Shown here: positions 33,593-43,023 of the stretch, piece by piece
How the letters are laid out: the number at the start of each line of letters is the position of its first letter
Numbering within the stretch: the stretch's first letter is position 1
DNA from: Bacteroides sp. OF04-15BH
Lineage (GTDB): Bacteria > Bacteroidota > Bacteroidia > Bacteroidales > Bacteroidaceae
Assembly: GCF_003477995.1 (NCBI RefSeq)
Contig: NZ_QUEM01000009.1
Coordinates: 51,415 to 115,414 of the forward strand
Direction of reading: 5' to 3'
Length of the DNA stretch: 64,000 nt
Made by a program: the position numbers and the translations under genes
Notes under the pieces: model-generated
What the model saw: the letters and a program-made list of their open reading frames with translations, nothing else
The model's database searches: none
Told to the model about the DNA's origin: nothing

Positions 33593-34878
33593 TGTTTTCC
33601 TCCTTTCGTGCGTCTGTTGATTTTGGTGTTTCCCAGCAACCATACCAGCGTGATTTCGGCTTTTGTGGGACCGATCCACTGCTGTTTCTTGGTGGCTTGC
33701 CACACATAATGGTCGTCTATGGGGAGGTATTCATAATATACGCCTTCAAGATAACCCACTCCAAGTGAGAAGTCCAGATTGAGGCGCCGACTGATGGCTT
33801 TTGAGTAACCATATTCCAGTCCTCCGCCGTAGTGAGCCTTATCGAAGATGCTACCGCCCGGTATGCCTCCGATGTAACCGCGTCCTCCCAATTCAAAATC
33901 ATAGGTCAGCACTTGTCCGTAGATACCGATATGATGTCCGGTAAACTTTCTTGTTTGTGCGCTTTTGCCGAAATACTTGCGGATGCCCAAGTCGCCTCCG
34001 TAGATGCGCCAGTACAGGTGTCGTCTGTCATTCTTCCACCAGGAATACATCCAGTCGGCATTGAGCGACCATCCTTTTCCTAAATAGAATTCGGCGCCGA
34101 TATTGGGAATCAGACAGGCATCGTACAAGAGATTCGATTTGACGGCCATACCGAAATTTCTTTCTTTAACGACCGTAGGTTCTGTTTTTATGATGATGGT
34201 GTCCCGCACTGTTTCCGTTATCCTTATAGTGTCGCGGAGGACCACGGTGTCGGTCTTTTCCAGAATGAGAGTATCTTTTCGGACGACAGGGATGGAGTCA
34301 AATTCGCAGTCAATGATAGAACTGTTGCGCAGTTCCGGAAAGAAATTATGGAGCATGTATTGCCATACGCTTCCCCCTTTCAGGCGCATCAGCTGTCTTT
34401 TTCTGCTGTCCTGCACCACTCCGTTGCGTACGACCCATTCCGGTGTTTCGCGGAGAATGCGGAGTGCTTCGTTGCGGTGGGTCATATTCGAGAGTTCCAC
34501 CATTTGTGTCAATTCTTCCCAATCCTGTCCTCGGGATTCGATTGTAAAAGAAGAATCCGGCAGAGCGAGTTTTTCTTGCAGATAGGCCTGCAGACTTTCA
34601 CCTCGATTTTGCGACAACCATTTGTTGTGACTGGTCCGCCCTTCGGGCGAAGCACCCGAGGTGATGCGGATGCGGCGCAGTTTTGCGTTTTTTTGCTTGT
34701 TTTGGATATGGATGACCAGGGAGTCTAATGTGACCTTGTTTTCCTTAAAGACAGGGTTGAGGATGATGCTTGCCGTAGGGAAGTATACCCTGTATCGGTT
34801 CCTCTCGCCTGATTCATAAGCTTTTGATTTTCCCCATGCCAAACATCCCAAAACAATGATGAATATAAATTTTTTCAT
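33589..34878 (-). CDS. DUF3575 outer-membrane protein of the fimbrial operon
   Basis: 429 residues, signal peptide ending GKSKAYE. Residues about 30-115 look like an OmpA-type/periplasmic fold (IRITSGASPEGRTSHNKWLSQNRGESL), then a Val/Thr/Asp-rich linker with repeated DTI/RDT motifs (about 205-235), then a DUF3575-type beta-barrel with NLLYDACLIPNIGAEFYLGKGWSLNADWMYSWW. It would sit in the outer membrane and may assist fimbrial assembly. First gene of the operon; promoter box at 34969-34976 leaves a leader of about 85 nt. Confidence 0.8.
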   Translation of the reverse strand: MKKFIFIIVLGCLAWGKSKAYESGERNRYRVYFPTASIILNPVFKENKVTLDSLVIHIQNKQKNAKLRRIRITSGASPEGRTSHNKWLSQNRGESLQAYLQEKLALPDSSFTIESRGQDWEELTQMVELSNMTHRNEALRILRETPEWVVRNGVVQDSRKRQLMRLKGGSVWQYMLHNFFPELRNSSIIDCEFDSIPVVRKDTLILEKTDTVVLRDTIRITETVRDTIIIKTEPTVVKERNFGMAVKSNLLYDACLIPNIGAEFYLGKGWSLNADWMYSWWKNDRRHLYWRIYGGDLGIRKYFGKSAQTRKFTGHHIGIYGQVLTYDFELGGRGYIGGIPGGSIFDKAHYGGGLEYGYSKAISRRLNLDFSLGVGYLEGVYYEYLPIDDHYVWQATKKQQWIGPTKAEITLVWLLGNTKINRRTKGGKQ

Positions 34879-34968
34879 TACGTTATGGTTTAGGGCCGTT
34901 TTCTGTTTTGTTTATTCCTGAATCAGCTTTAATTACATTTTAGTAACCACTTTATCTTTTCGCGGTTG

Positions 34969-34976
34969 CAAATGTA
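34969..34976 (-). promoter_or_regulatory. -7 box TACATTTG for the fimbrial operon
   Basis: Exact TAnnTTTG on the minus strand; no clear TTTG at the expected -33 position, which may mean the promoter needs an activator. Element copy D ends 108 nt further upstream. Confidence 0.55.
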
Positions 34977-35084
34977 TATCAGATTTACTTCACCGCTGTT
35001 TCCTTTTCGGCCACATTGATTGACAAAACGGTTTTGCCCTATTCTTTTTTCTTGACGCATATAAATAGGTGAAGTGAAAAAAAA

Positions 35085-35142
35085 ATCATCAGGATGATTT
35101 GGAGATTTCATCCTGATGATTTGAAATTTTTATCGAAATGAT
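35085..35142. repeat. Triple 22-bp-phased ATCAT element, copy D
   Basis: Dyads start at 35085, 35107 and 35129, centres CAGG, CCTG and CGAA. Units 1 and 2 make a perfect 15-bp stem (35083-35097 with 35108-35122). It lies 27 nt after the S41 protease stop codon and upstream of the fimbrial operon. Confidence 0.85.
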
Positions 35143-35169
35143 TTTTTTGATTCGTTCCGGGGGCGCTTT

Positions 35170-36759
35170 TTATTTCTTTTCAAGCAGCTCTACCGCTTTC
35201 TGCACGGCTTCGTTTTCCTGATTCATTACCTCGAAGTACTCCGACATGTCCCACAAGTCACGGGCAAGCAGAGCTTTCAGCTGAAGTTTCAGCTGCGGCA
35301 ATGTCTTGTTGCGCTCCTCTTCGTCTTTTGGTTTTACGGAGCGTTTTTCTGCCTCCTCTTTCAGAATTTCCAGTTCTTCGTCGCTCACCTGATAGTTTTT
35401 CAGGAACGAGTCAAAACTCTTGTAGGTCGATAGGATTTTCTTGCGGTTGCGGTCGCTGTATCTCAGGGTTGTGTTGGTGATGATACCCTTGGCAACCAGT
35501 TCGCGGTGGTACTTGGTGTACTTTGTTGTATCCAGCGGAATGAAATAGTCGGGCATAATGCCTCCTCCTCCGTAAACGATGCGTCCTTTCTTCAGAGTCT
35601 TATATTTCAGAGAGTCCGGGAAATGGATGCTGTCGGCATGTACCAGTTCTCCGCGGTTGTAACGGTTAATCACATCCATGTTATAGGAAGTGCGGTTGCC
35701 GTTTTCGTAGGGTTTCTGAATGCAACGGCCCACCGGAGTGTAATAACGGGCAATGGTGAGACGCAGTTGCGAGCCGTCGGGCAGGTCGAGCGGGCGCTGC
35801 ACCAGTCCTTTTCCGAACGTGCGCCGTCCGATGACGATACCGCGGTCGTGATCCTGAATGGCACCGGTAACGATTTCTGCGGCCGAGGCGGTATATTCGT
35901 CCACCAGCACGGCTATTTTGCCATCTTTAAAACCACCGTTTCCTTTGGCTTTGTATTCCGTATAAGGAGTGCGGCGGCCTTTGGTGTAAACAATCAGGTC
36001 GTTCTGGTCCAGAAACTCGTTGGCAATGTCGATTGCTGCGCCCAGATAGCCGCCACCGTTCTGTTGCAGGTCCAGAATCAGGTTTTTCATTCCCTGTTCT
36101 TTCAGTTTGTTCATCGCCTGTTTCAGCTCTTCATGCGTTTTTGCGCCGAAGCTGCTGACCCGGATCAGACCCGTCTGCGGAGTAACCATATAGGCGGCAT
36201 CTACCGAAGTCATCGGAATCTTGTCGCGTTTTACATCAAACTTCAGCACCTCGTCAATGCCGTTGCGCACGACGCCCAGACGCACGATAGAACCTTTCGG
36301 ACCTTTCAGGCGGCGCATGATTTCCTCGCGGCTCATTTTCACGCCGGCAATGGCAGTGTCGTTTACGGAGATAATCCGGTCTCCGGCCAGGATACCGGCT
36401 TTTTCAGAGGGGCCTTTGCTTACGGGCTGTATCACGAACAAAGTATCTTCAAGCATGTTGTACTGCACGCCGATACCCTCGAAATTGCCTTGCAGCGGTT
36501 CGTTCATGGCCTTGGTGTCTTTGGCGTTCGAGTAGGCCGAATGCGGATCAAGCTCCTTGAGCATGCCCACGATGGCATCCTCTGTCAGTTTGTCGGTGTT
36601 CACGCTGTCTACATACAGGCTGCTGATGGCCAGATGCGCCATATAAAGCTTTTTGATGGAAGCCTCATAGGCAGCGGCCGTATTTTTTTGTTGGCTCCAT
36701 GCCGGCAGACAGCATAATGCGGCAAGCAGGCACAGACAGATGTTTCTTTTCTTTGTCAT
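35170..36759 (-). CDS. S41 family C-terminal processing peptidase (Ctp/Prc-like)
   Basis: 529 residues, signal peptide ending CCLPAWSQ, periplasmic. N-terminal helical region, PDZ domain (about 85-175, NFEGIGVQYN...GDRIISVND), then the protease with the Ser in DEYTASAAEI and the Lys in RTFGKGLVQ. It degrades or trims periplasmic and outer-membrane proteins. The ATG at 36759 is 8 nt after the coaD stop; a longer frame to 36858 would lie inside coaD and lacks the signal peptide at its start. Confidence 0.92.
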   Translation of the reverse strand: MTKKRNICLCLLAALCCLPAWSQQKNTAAAYEASIKKLYMAHLAISSLYVDSVNTDKLTEDAIVGMLKELDPHSAYSNAKDTKAMNEPLQGNFEGIGVQYNMLEDTLFVIQPVSKGPSEKAGILAGDRIISVNDTAIAGVKMSREEIMRRLKGPKGSIVRLGVVRNGIDEVLKFDVKRDKIPMTSVDAAYMVTPQTGLIRVSSFGAKTHEELKQAMNKLKEQGMKNLILDLQQNGGGYLGAAIDIANEFLDQNDLIVYTKGRRTPYTEYKAKGNGGFKDGKIAVLVDEYTASAAEIVTGAIQDHDRGIVIGRRTFGKGLVQRPLDLPDGSQLRLTIARYYTPVGRCIQKPYENGNRTSYNMDVINRYNRGELVHADSIHFPDSLKYKTLKKGRIVYGGGGIMPDYFIPLDTTKYTKYHRELVAKGIITNTTLRYSDRNRKKILSTYKSFDSFLKNYQVSDEELEILKEEAEKRSVKPKDEEERNKTLPQLKLQLKALLARDLWDMSEYFEVMNQENEAVQKAVELLEKK

Positions 36760-36767
36760 AATGGTCT

Positions 36768-37226
36768 TTATTCTTCTATGGTAAACCCTTCGGGCAGGAA
36801 TTCGGTGATGTCGCGGCCGAAGTGCATCAGTTCGCGCACAATGGTAGAACTGATACAAGCCAGTTCCGGCTCGGTGAAAAGAATCACGGTTTCAATGCCC
36901 GAAAGCCGTTTGTTGACATCGGCAATGGCCAGTTCATATTCAAAATCCTTGTGCGAGCGCACGCCCCGCAGAATGAAATCCGCCTGCTTCCGTTTGGCAA
37001 AATCCACGGTCAGGTCGCTGTATGCCTCCACAGAAATGCGGGGCTCGTTGCGATACAGATTCTTCAGGGCTTGGATACGCTTTTCCACGGCCATGATGCC
37101 TTTCTTCTTTTCATTGATGCCCACACCGATGATGATGCGGTCAAAAAGTTGCAGCCCCCTGCGGGCTATGGAATCATGTCCTTTGGTATAGGGGTCGAAA
37201 CTTCCGGGAAAAATTGCTGTTCTCAT
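36768..37226 (-). CDS. coaD: Phosphopantetheine adenylyltransferase
   Basis: 152 residues. Fourth step of coenzyme A synthesis: ATP plus 4'-phosphopantetheine gives dephospho-CoA. The nucleotidyltransferase motif is [10 protein letters not shown] and the C-terminal ISSTIVREL matches the family's ISSTxVRE. Its start overlaps the parE stop by 4 nt (ATGA). Confidence 0.96.
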   Translation of the reverse strand: MRTAIFPGSFDPYTKGHDSIARRGLQLFDRIIIGVGINEKKKGIMAVEKRIQALKNLYRNEPRISVEAYSDLTVDFAKRKQADFILRGVRSHKDFEYELAIADVNKRLSGIETVILFTEPELACISSTIVRELMHFGRDITEFLPEGFTIEE

Positions 37227-39247
37227 TCTAGTTCTGTTTCTTCAAATGTAGGGTCTTCTTCGACCACCAGATTGTTGATGATGAAATTCTGGCGTTCCAT
37301 GGTGTTTTTGCCCATGTAGTATTCCAACAATTCCTTTACCTGATCGCTTTTCTGAAGCGATACCTGCTCCAGACGCATCTCAGGACCGATGAAATATTTG
37401 AACTCGTCGGGCGAGATTTCTCCCAGTCCTTTGAATCGGGTAATCTCCGGATCCGGTCCGAGTATCTCCACCGCCGCCTGACGTTCTTCTTCTGTATAGC
37501 AGTATTGGGTGATGAAATCCGAACGGTTGGAAAGCACCACGCCCTTGTTCTTTTCCAGTCCGGCTATATATTCATCAATCTCACGGAGCTTGTTTTTGCC
37601 CAACTTGCTCTTTTTGTTACGCACACGGAACAGTGGGGTCTGCAGGATATATACATGCCCTTTTTTGATCAGATCGGGGAAAAATTGCAGGAAGAAGGTA
37701 ATCATCAGCAGACGGATGTGCATGCCGTCCACATCGGCATCCGTGGCTACTATCACCTTATTATATCGCAGACCGTCGAGCCCGTCCTCAATGTTGAGGG
37801 CAGCCTGAAGCAGATTGAACTCTTCGTTCTCATAAACCACTTTCTTGGTTAGTCCGTAACTGTTCAACGGTTTACCGCGCAGGCTGAATACAGCCTGTGT
37901 CGTTACGTTGCGGCTTTTGGTAATGGAACCCGAAGCCGAGTCTCCCTCGGTAATGAAAATGGAACTTTCCAGACGCGGATCATTCTCCATGTCCTCGTCC
38001 TTCTTCGAGGTTTTCTGGTCATTCAAGTGAATGCGGCAGTCGCGCAGTTTGCGGTTATGCAGATTGGCCTTTTTGGAGCGCTCCCGGGCCAGTTTAGCCA
38101 CACCGGCCATGGCTTTTCTTTCCTTCTCGTTCTCGGAAATCTTTTGGATAATCACTTCGGCAATGTCCGGATTGCGGTGCAGATAATTGTCCACCTGTTC
38201 CTTGACAAAATCACCGATAAACTTGTCGATGCTGATGCCGCCGTCGGGAATGGTAGTCAGTGATCCCAACTTGATTTTGGTCTGACTCTCAAAAAGCGGT
38301 TCCTCGATATTGATGGAAATGGCTCCTACCAGTCCGTTTCGGATATCCCCGAAGTCGAAATTCTTGCCCGAAAACTCCTTGATGGTTTCGGCGATATGCT
38401 TCTTGAAGGCACTCTGGTGGGTACCACCTTGTGTGGTGTGCTGTCCGTTGACAAATGAGTAGTATTCCTCACCATACTGGTTGGTGTGTGTAAAGGCAAT
38501 TTCGATGTCCTCGCCCTTCAGATGCACAATGGGATACAGTCCGTCGTTGGTCATGTTGTCGTTCAGCAGGTCCACCAGTCCGTTGCGTGAGTGTATTCTC
38601 CGTCCGTTGAACATAATGGTCAGTCCGGTGTTCAGGTACGTATAGTTGCGCAGCATGTTTTCTACAAATTCATGGCGGAACTGATAGTGTTTGAACAATC
38701 CGTTGTCCGGCTCAAAGTAAATGTAGGTTCCGGTTTCGTCTTCTGTATCTTCGGTCGTGTCGCTGATGAGCACACCCTTTTCGAACACCGCCTTTCGTAC
38801 GGTGCCCTCTCGATAGCTGTGCACTTCGAAGTGAGTGCTCAGTGCGTTTACTGCCTTAATGCCGACTCCGTTCAGACCCACACTTTTCTTAAAGGCTTTA
38901 GAGTCGTATTTTCCTCCGGTGTTCAATACACTCACCGCTTCAATCAGTTTTCCCTGAGGAATACCGCGACCGTAGTCGCGCACGCTGACGCGAAGGTTCT
39001 CTTCCAGAGTAACCTCGATGCGCTTTCCGGCATTCATCTTGAATTCGTCGATACTGTTGTCGATGACTTCCTTCAAAAGCACATAGATTCCATCCTCAGA
39101 CTGTGATCCGTCGCCCAGCTTTCCGATATACATACCCGGGCGGGTACGCACATGTTCCATATCGGACAAGTGGCGGATGTTGTCGTCGGTATAAGCCACG
39201 GGAGCCTCTGGAGTCAAGGCTTCCTTTTCTTCGTTTATTTCTTCCAT
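37223..39247 (-). CDS. parE: DNA topoisomerase IV subunit B
   Basis: 674 residues. ATPase subunit of the decatenating type IIA topoisomerase. GHKL ATPase: [17 protein letters not shown] and [14 protein letters not shown]; toprim: EGDSASGS and [12 protein letters not shown]. The [22 protein letters not shown] start region is of ParE rather than GyrB type. No parC in the window. It follows the GNAT-like gene by 11 nt. Confidence 0.94.
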   Translation of the reverse strand: MEEINEEKEALTPEAPVAYTDDNIRHLSDMEHVRTRPGMYIGKLGDGSQSEDGIYVLLKEVIDNSIDEFKMNAGKRIEVTLEENLRVSVRDYGRGIPQGKLIEAVSVLNTGGKYDSKAFKKSVGLNGVGIKAVNALSTHFEVHSYREGTVRKAVFEKGVLISDTTEDTEDETGTYIYFEPDNGLFKHYQFRHEFVENMLRNYTYLNTGLTIMFNGRRIHSRNGLVDLLNDNMTNDGLYPIVHLKGEDIEIAFTHTNQYGEEYYSFVNGQHTTQGGTHQSAFKKHIAETIKEFSGKNFDFGDIRNGLVGAISINIEEPLFESQTKIKLGSLTTIPDGGISIDKFIGDFVKEQVDNYLHRNPDIAEVIIQKISENEKERKAMAGVAKLARERSKKANLHNRKLRDCRIHLNDQKTSKKDEDMENDPRLESSIFITEGDSASGSITKSRNVTTQAVFSLRGKPLNSYGLTKKVVYENEEFNLLQAALNIEDGLDGLRYNKVIVATDADVDGMHIRLLMITFFLQFFPDLIKKGHVYILQTPLFRVRNKKSKLGKNKLREIDEYIAGLEKNKGVVLSNRSDFITQYCYTEEERQAAVEILGPDPEITRFKGLGEISPDEFKYFIGPEMRLEQVSLQKSDQVKELLEYYMGKNTMERQNFIINNLVVEEDPTFEETELE

Positions 39248-39258
39248 GAATCAGGGGG

Positions 39259-40407
39259 TTAGATTTTTTTCTGATAGCAGCGTCTTTTCTTGTGAATTTC
39301 GGCATCCAGATAAGCCCATTGTCCCTGACTCTTGTCGTTGGTTTCAAGCTGAGGATGCGTCTCGCCAAACTTGAATCCCATCTTCTGTACGATTGGAATA
39401 AGGTCGGCAAAAAGCATGGCGTTCACGCCCTTGTTCTGATATTCCGGAAGCACGGCTACCAGGAGCAGGTCTACAATGTCCGAACGCTTCACGTAAAGAG
39501 CTTTTGCCAGATGCACCCATCCGAATGGAAACAGGCGGGAATGTGCTTTCTGCAAGGCCGTAGACAGTGACGGCATACCGATACCGATGGCGATAGGTTG
39601 GTTGTCTTCGGTTTCGATTACCGTAACCAGCCGAAGGTCTACCAAAGGCAAATAAATGTTTACATACTGGTCAATCTGCCGTTTGTTCATTTCCGAAAAA
39701 CCATACAGCGGTGCGTATGCCTTGTTGACCACATCAAATATTTTGTATCCGTATCCGCCTTCGCGCACCTCTTTCACGCTTTTGAATTTGCGGACATGCA
39801 GGTTATAGCGGCTGGCACTGATTTCGGCTACGCGGAAATATTTTGCGGAGCGTGCTTCGTGTTCAGAATCCGGTACGCGTACCTTGCGTTCTACCCAGTC
39901 CACTTCCTTCTCATAGCCATGAAGTTCCATGTGTTTGGGATAATACGGATAGTTGTAGATGGTAGCCATTGTGCTCAACTGGTCATAACCGTCGGTGAGC
40001 ATTCCTTCCGGGTCCATGTCCGTAAAGCCGAGCGGGCCTACTACTCGGGTCATATGATGCTCTTTGCCCCATTGTTCCACAGCATTCAACAATGCTTTTG
40101 AAACTTCCGGGTCATCTATGAAATCAATCCAACCGAAGCGTGCGTCCTGTACGTTCCAGGTGGCATTGGCTTTCTTGTTGATGATGGCAGCCACGCGCCC
40201 TACAATCTTGTTGTCCTTGTAGGCCAGAAAGTAGTCTACATCACAAAAATCAAAGGCTGCGTTCTTCTTGGGATTGAACGTGTCAAGCGTATCTTCATAG
40301 AAATCAGGTACGGCAAAGGCATTTCCTTTATAGAGTTCGTAATTAAATCGAATAAAAGCTTTTAGCTCTTTCCGGTTGGTTATTTTTTTAATAATGACTT
40401 CGGACAT
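39259..40407 (-). CDS. GNAT-fold conserved protein of unknown substrate
   Basis: 382 residues, soluble. The N-terminal part (FYEDTLDTFNPKKNAAFDFCDVDYFLAYKDNKIVGRVAAI) and the C-terminal VDLLLVAVLPEYQNKGVNAMLFADL have the shape of GNAT motifs, the latter near the acyl-CoA pyrophosphate loop. It is a conserved Bacteroidetes protein of this size with no known substrate that I can recall. First gene of a four-gene run with parE, coaD and the S41 peptidase; -7 box TATCTTTG at 40440-40447. Confidence 0.72.
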   Translation of the reverse strand: MSEVIIKKITNRKELKAFIRFNYELYKGNAFAVPDFYEDTLDTFNPKKNAAFDFCDVDYFLAYKDNKIVGRVAAIINKKANATWNVQDARFGWIDFIDDPEVSKALLNAVEQWGKEHHMTRVVGPLGFTDMDPEGMLTDGYDQLSTMATIYNYPYYPKHMELHGYEKEVDWVERKVRVPDSEHEARSAKYFRVAEISASRYNLHVRKFKSVKEVREGGYGYKIFDVVNKAYAPLYGFSEMNKRQIDQYVNIYLPLVDLRLVTVIETEDNQPIAIGIGMPSLSTALQKAHSRLFPFGWVHLAKALYVKRSDIVDLLLVAVLPEYQNKGVNAMLFADLIPIVQKMGFKFGETHPQLETNDKSQGQWAYLDAEIHKKRRCYQKKI

Positions 40408-40439
40408 AGCTGTTTATATCTTTATTAATGATTAATTGG

Positions 40440-40447
40440 CAAAGATA
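40440..40447 (-). promoter_or_regulatory. -7 box TATCTTTG for the GNAT-parE-coaD-S41 operon
   Basis: Exact TAnnTTTG on the minus strand, 33 nt before the start at 40407. Confidence 0.65.
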
Positions 40448-40561
40448 GTTTTTTTTATCTAAAGGGTAACTGAATGCCTCTGAAAAAGACCAAAAAGCCG
40501 GTAAAAAACTTATTTTCACTAGAAAAAAAAGAAAATATTTGCTAATCAGATATTAATATTT

Positions 40562-40569
40562 TATATTTG
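40562..40569 (+). promoter_or_regulatory. -7 box TATATTTG for the OmpA-like gene
   Basis: Exact TAnnTTTG with TTTG at 40538-40541 (20-bp spacer), a full consensus promoter. The region is very AT-rich, fitting strong expression. Confidence 0.75.
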
Positions 40570-40600
40570 TTATACTTAGAAGGTTTTAAAATAATAGATT

Positions 40601-41752
40601 ATGACAAAGTTTAGATTTTTATGTATGGCGGCTGCGCTGATGCTGGGCTGCGGACAGGCTGCTTGGGCACAAGGCACAACGACAGAGAAGAATTATAAAT
40701 CTTATCCTCACATGTTCTTCGGGTTACATGGCGGAGGCCAGATTACATTCACAGATTATAAACCCTCTAAGTTGATTACTCCGTTGTATGGAGCATCTTT
40801 GGGAGGCTACTTTAACCCCGTGGTCGGAACTCGCTTGCATGTAAGCGGATATCAGGCTAAAGGAGGAGTCAGAGCCATCAACGAGACTTATGATTATAAG
40901 TATGTGACAACGGATATAGACGTAATTCTGAATTTGACCAACCTGTTCTCCAAAAAGCACGACCATCTTTTTAATGTACTTTTATTCGGAGGTGTCGGTT
41001 TGAACTATGCATGGGATAATGATGACATGCTGGCCTTGAATAGTGCGGGAAAGACTCATTATTCACAGGCTTGGGATGACAATCTTTTGTCTCACAATGC
41101 TCGTGTTGGTATGCAGTTGGATGTAAATCTTGCAAAGCATGTAGGATTGAATCTGGAGGTTATGGCGAATAGCTTGTCCGATAAGTTCAATTCTAAAATG
41201 AGTTCGCGTAATGACTGGCAGCTTACCGCTTCATTAGGCTTGGCCTTTAAGTTTGCTTATAAGGATAAGAAGGCACAGCCTGCTCCGGTTGTCGAGGAAG
41301 TTTGGGAAACCCGTAAGGACACGGTATGGTATGATGACGTGACTTACAAGAATGTTCCGGTGCAGGATAAGCTCGAAAGTCAGATTTATTATAACATCAG
41401 TTTGTCAGAACCTAAGCCGCAGGCCAAGATCAATGAAATTGTCGAGTTCGTGAAGAACCATAAGAACTGTAAGATTTCAGTGACCAGTTATGCGGATAAG
41501 GGAACAGGTAATCCAACCATTAATATGAAGTATTCTGAGGAACGTACCAAGAACGTAGTGGATGCTTTGGTAAAGGCTGGTGTAGATAAGAACATCATTA
41601 CCGCAGAATCAAAGGGAGACTCCGTTCAGCCGTTTGCTGAGAATGACAAGAACCGTGTAACAATAACGGTTGTTACCGGTGAGGGAACCAAGAAGGAAAA
41701 GGTGGTAACCAAGAAGTTCCGCATTGAGGAGACACGTTATAGAGTGAAATAA
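40601..41752 (+). CDS. OmpA family outer-membrane protein
   Basis: 383 residues, signal peptide cut near AAWAQ. Residues about 30-225 form a beta-barrel; the C-terminal domain (about 265-365) is OmpA-like, with SYADKGTG and NMKYSEERTKNVVDAL corresponding to the peptidoglycan-binding Asp and Arg region. It should tether the outer membrane to the cell wall. Codon use and the consensus promoter suggest an abundant protein. Confidence 0.88.
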   Translation: MTKFRFLCMAAALMLGCGQAAWAQGTTTEKNYKSYPHMFFGLHGGGQITFTDYKPSKLITPLYGASLGGYFNPVVGTRLHVSGYQAKGGVRAINETYDYKYVTTDIDVILNLTNLFSKKHDHLFNVLLFGGVGLNYAWDNDDMLALNSAGKTHYSQAWDDNLLSHNARVGMQLDVNLAKHVGLNLEVMANSLSDKFNSKMSSRNDWQLTASLGLAFKFAYKDKKAQPAPVVEEVWETRKDTVWYDDVTYKNVPVQDKLESQIYYNISLSEPKPQAKINEIVEFVKNHKNCKISVTSYADKGTGNPTINMKYSEERTKNVVDALVKAGVDKNIITAESKGDSVQPFAENDKNRVTITVVTGEGTKKEKVVTKKFRIEETRYRVK

Positions 41753-41824
41753 TTATTGTTTCTTAATTCCAATTGAAGGGAGGCCTGTTTCGAAGGCTTC
41801 CCTTTTCTTTTTCCGGTTCGGCTA

Positions 41825-42808
41825 TCATTTGATATCGTTTATGGACACAAGTCCGTTGAGGATGGCGTGTATTGTCAATTCTGAGGATGAGTGTATTTCC
41901 AGTTTCTTATTGATATGTCTGCGATGGGTCAATACAGTGTTGATGGATATATTCAGTAATTCGGCTATTTGCCGGTTGGGAAGTCCTTTTGTGACCAGAC
42001 AGATTATTTCCTTTTCTCTTTTACTTAACAGATTGAGCGTGTCTTGGGATTTCTTTGAATGACTGGTGTTGGAGATGTTTTTCAAAGAACGAGGTTGGTT
42101 GGCTTTTTCTTCCAATGCTTGAATGCTGGCTGTGAATATTTGTTCTTCTATCATGCTATGACATCTGAAATCCTCTTCCATGACAAAAAGCTCATAAAGC
42201 ACATCATTCATTAACCGGTTTTTCTTTTGGTTCTTATAATATTTCACGATTACGTGTGTCAGATCGGATATTTTTTTTCGTATCAAATGGTGATGTTCTT
42301 TTTGTTTTTTCATTAAGAAACTGATGTTGTAATCTTGTGTAGGATGAACTCCTTGTATCAGATGATTTACGTAAGGATGAATATAGGTATTTTCATATAA
42401 AGCATGTTGCTCTACCTCTGCCGTAAATAAATCAAAGAACTTTAGAAACAGGTAAGGTACTTTGTCTTCACCGGAACAGTCTATGGCTTCAATCAGGCGA
42501 CGGCGTGTGGCCGGCAGACGATAATGAAGAAAATAATCGTGCGACCTTTGTACATAGTTTTTCAAGGTGCATGGTGATATGTTTTGAGGAAAAGAGTTCT
42601 CAGGCTTCTTTTCATTTTGAGGATGATGAATGAAGTTGATTACCGAAAGAAATGTGGTCTGATCAATTTTTTGGCTGAAGCAAGCTTCCTGAACAGTCTG
42701 GTCGCCGAATCCGAGAGTAAAGCCGAAACTGTTGATTACTTGAAGCATGTGATGATCACTGCATATAATATCTTCCATGCGATCACTCTCTTTGTATTCC
42801 TTTTTCAT
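41825..42808 (-). CDS. Hemerythrin-like domain / LuxR-type transcriptional regulator (paralogue 2)
   Basis: 327 residues aligning without gaps over the ligand region with the protein at 10728-11708. Ligand positions here: His90, His135xxxGlu139, Gln169xxxHis173 (His in the paralogue) and His217xxxxGlu222 (Asp in the paralogue). The LuxR helix-turn-helix (SKREKEIICLVTKG, NRQIAELLNISINTVLTHRRHINKKL) covers about residues 261-327. The His-to-Gln change suggests a weakened or different metal centre. It is divergent from the imelysin/c-haem operon starting at 43024, which it may control (inference). Confidence 0.85.
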   Translation of the reverse strand: MKKEYKESDRMEDIICSDHHMLQVINSFGFTLGFGDQTVQEACFSQKIDQTTFLSVINFIHHPQNEKKPENSFPQNISPCTLKNYVQRSHDYFLHYRLPATRRRLIEAIDCSGEDKVPYLFLKFFDLFTAEVEQHALYENTYIHPYVNHLIQGVHPTQDYNISFLMKKQKEHHHLIRKKISDLTHVIVKYYKNQKKNRLMNDVLYELFVMEEDFRCHSMIEEQIFTASIQALEEKANQPRSLKNISNTSHSKKSQDTLNLLSKREKEIICLVTKGLPNRQIAELLNISINTVLTHRRHINKKLEIHSSSELTIHAILNGLVSINDIK

Positions 42809-42972
42809 TTTTATAAGGTTGATAATTTTGCGAATGCAAAGGACTGGATTTTATCAATTCCGGTCAATCGCCACGACTGGGTATTTTTAACTAAACATTA
42901 GGTAAATCCCGATACTTTCCTTGTAAAGATGGTCATCACTCCTGTTTAATTTTTCATCTTTTTTGTGTATTG

Positions 42973-42984
42973 GTTAAATTTAAC
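42973..42984. promoter_or_regulatory. Palindrome GTTAAATTTAAC between -33 and -7 of the imelysin operon
   Basis: Perfect 12-bp palindrome starting at the last base of the TTGG -33 element (42970-42973) and ending 8 nt before the -7 box. Binding of a regulator here would block or remodel the promoter. The divergent hemerythrin-LuxR gene is the obvious candidate regulator. Confidence 0.5.
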
Positions 42985-42992
42985 AGGTGTCA

Positions 42993-43000
42993 TACCTTTG
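42993..43000 (+). promoter_or_regulatory. -7 box TACCTTTG for the imelysin/c-haem operon
   Basis: Exact TAnnTTTG with TTGG 19 bp upstream; leader of about 17 nt before the ATG at 43024. Confidence 0.75.
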
Positions 43001-43023
43001 CAGCGCAATAAAAAACTTGGAAA

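Noticed and set aside
35506..36717. 403-residue open frame on the plus strand across the S41 peptidase
   Set aside because: Antisense to a gene with clear PDZ and catalytic motifs.
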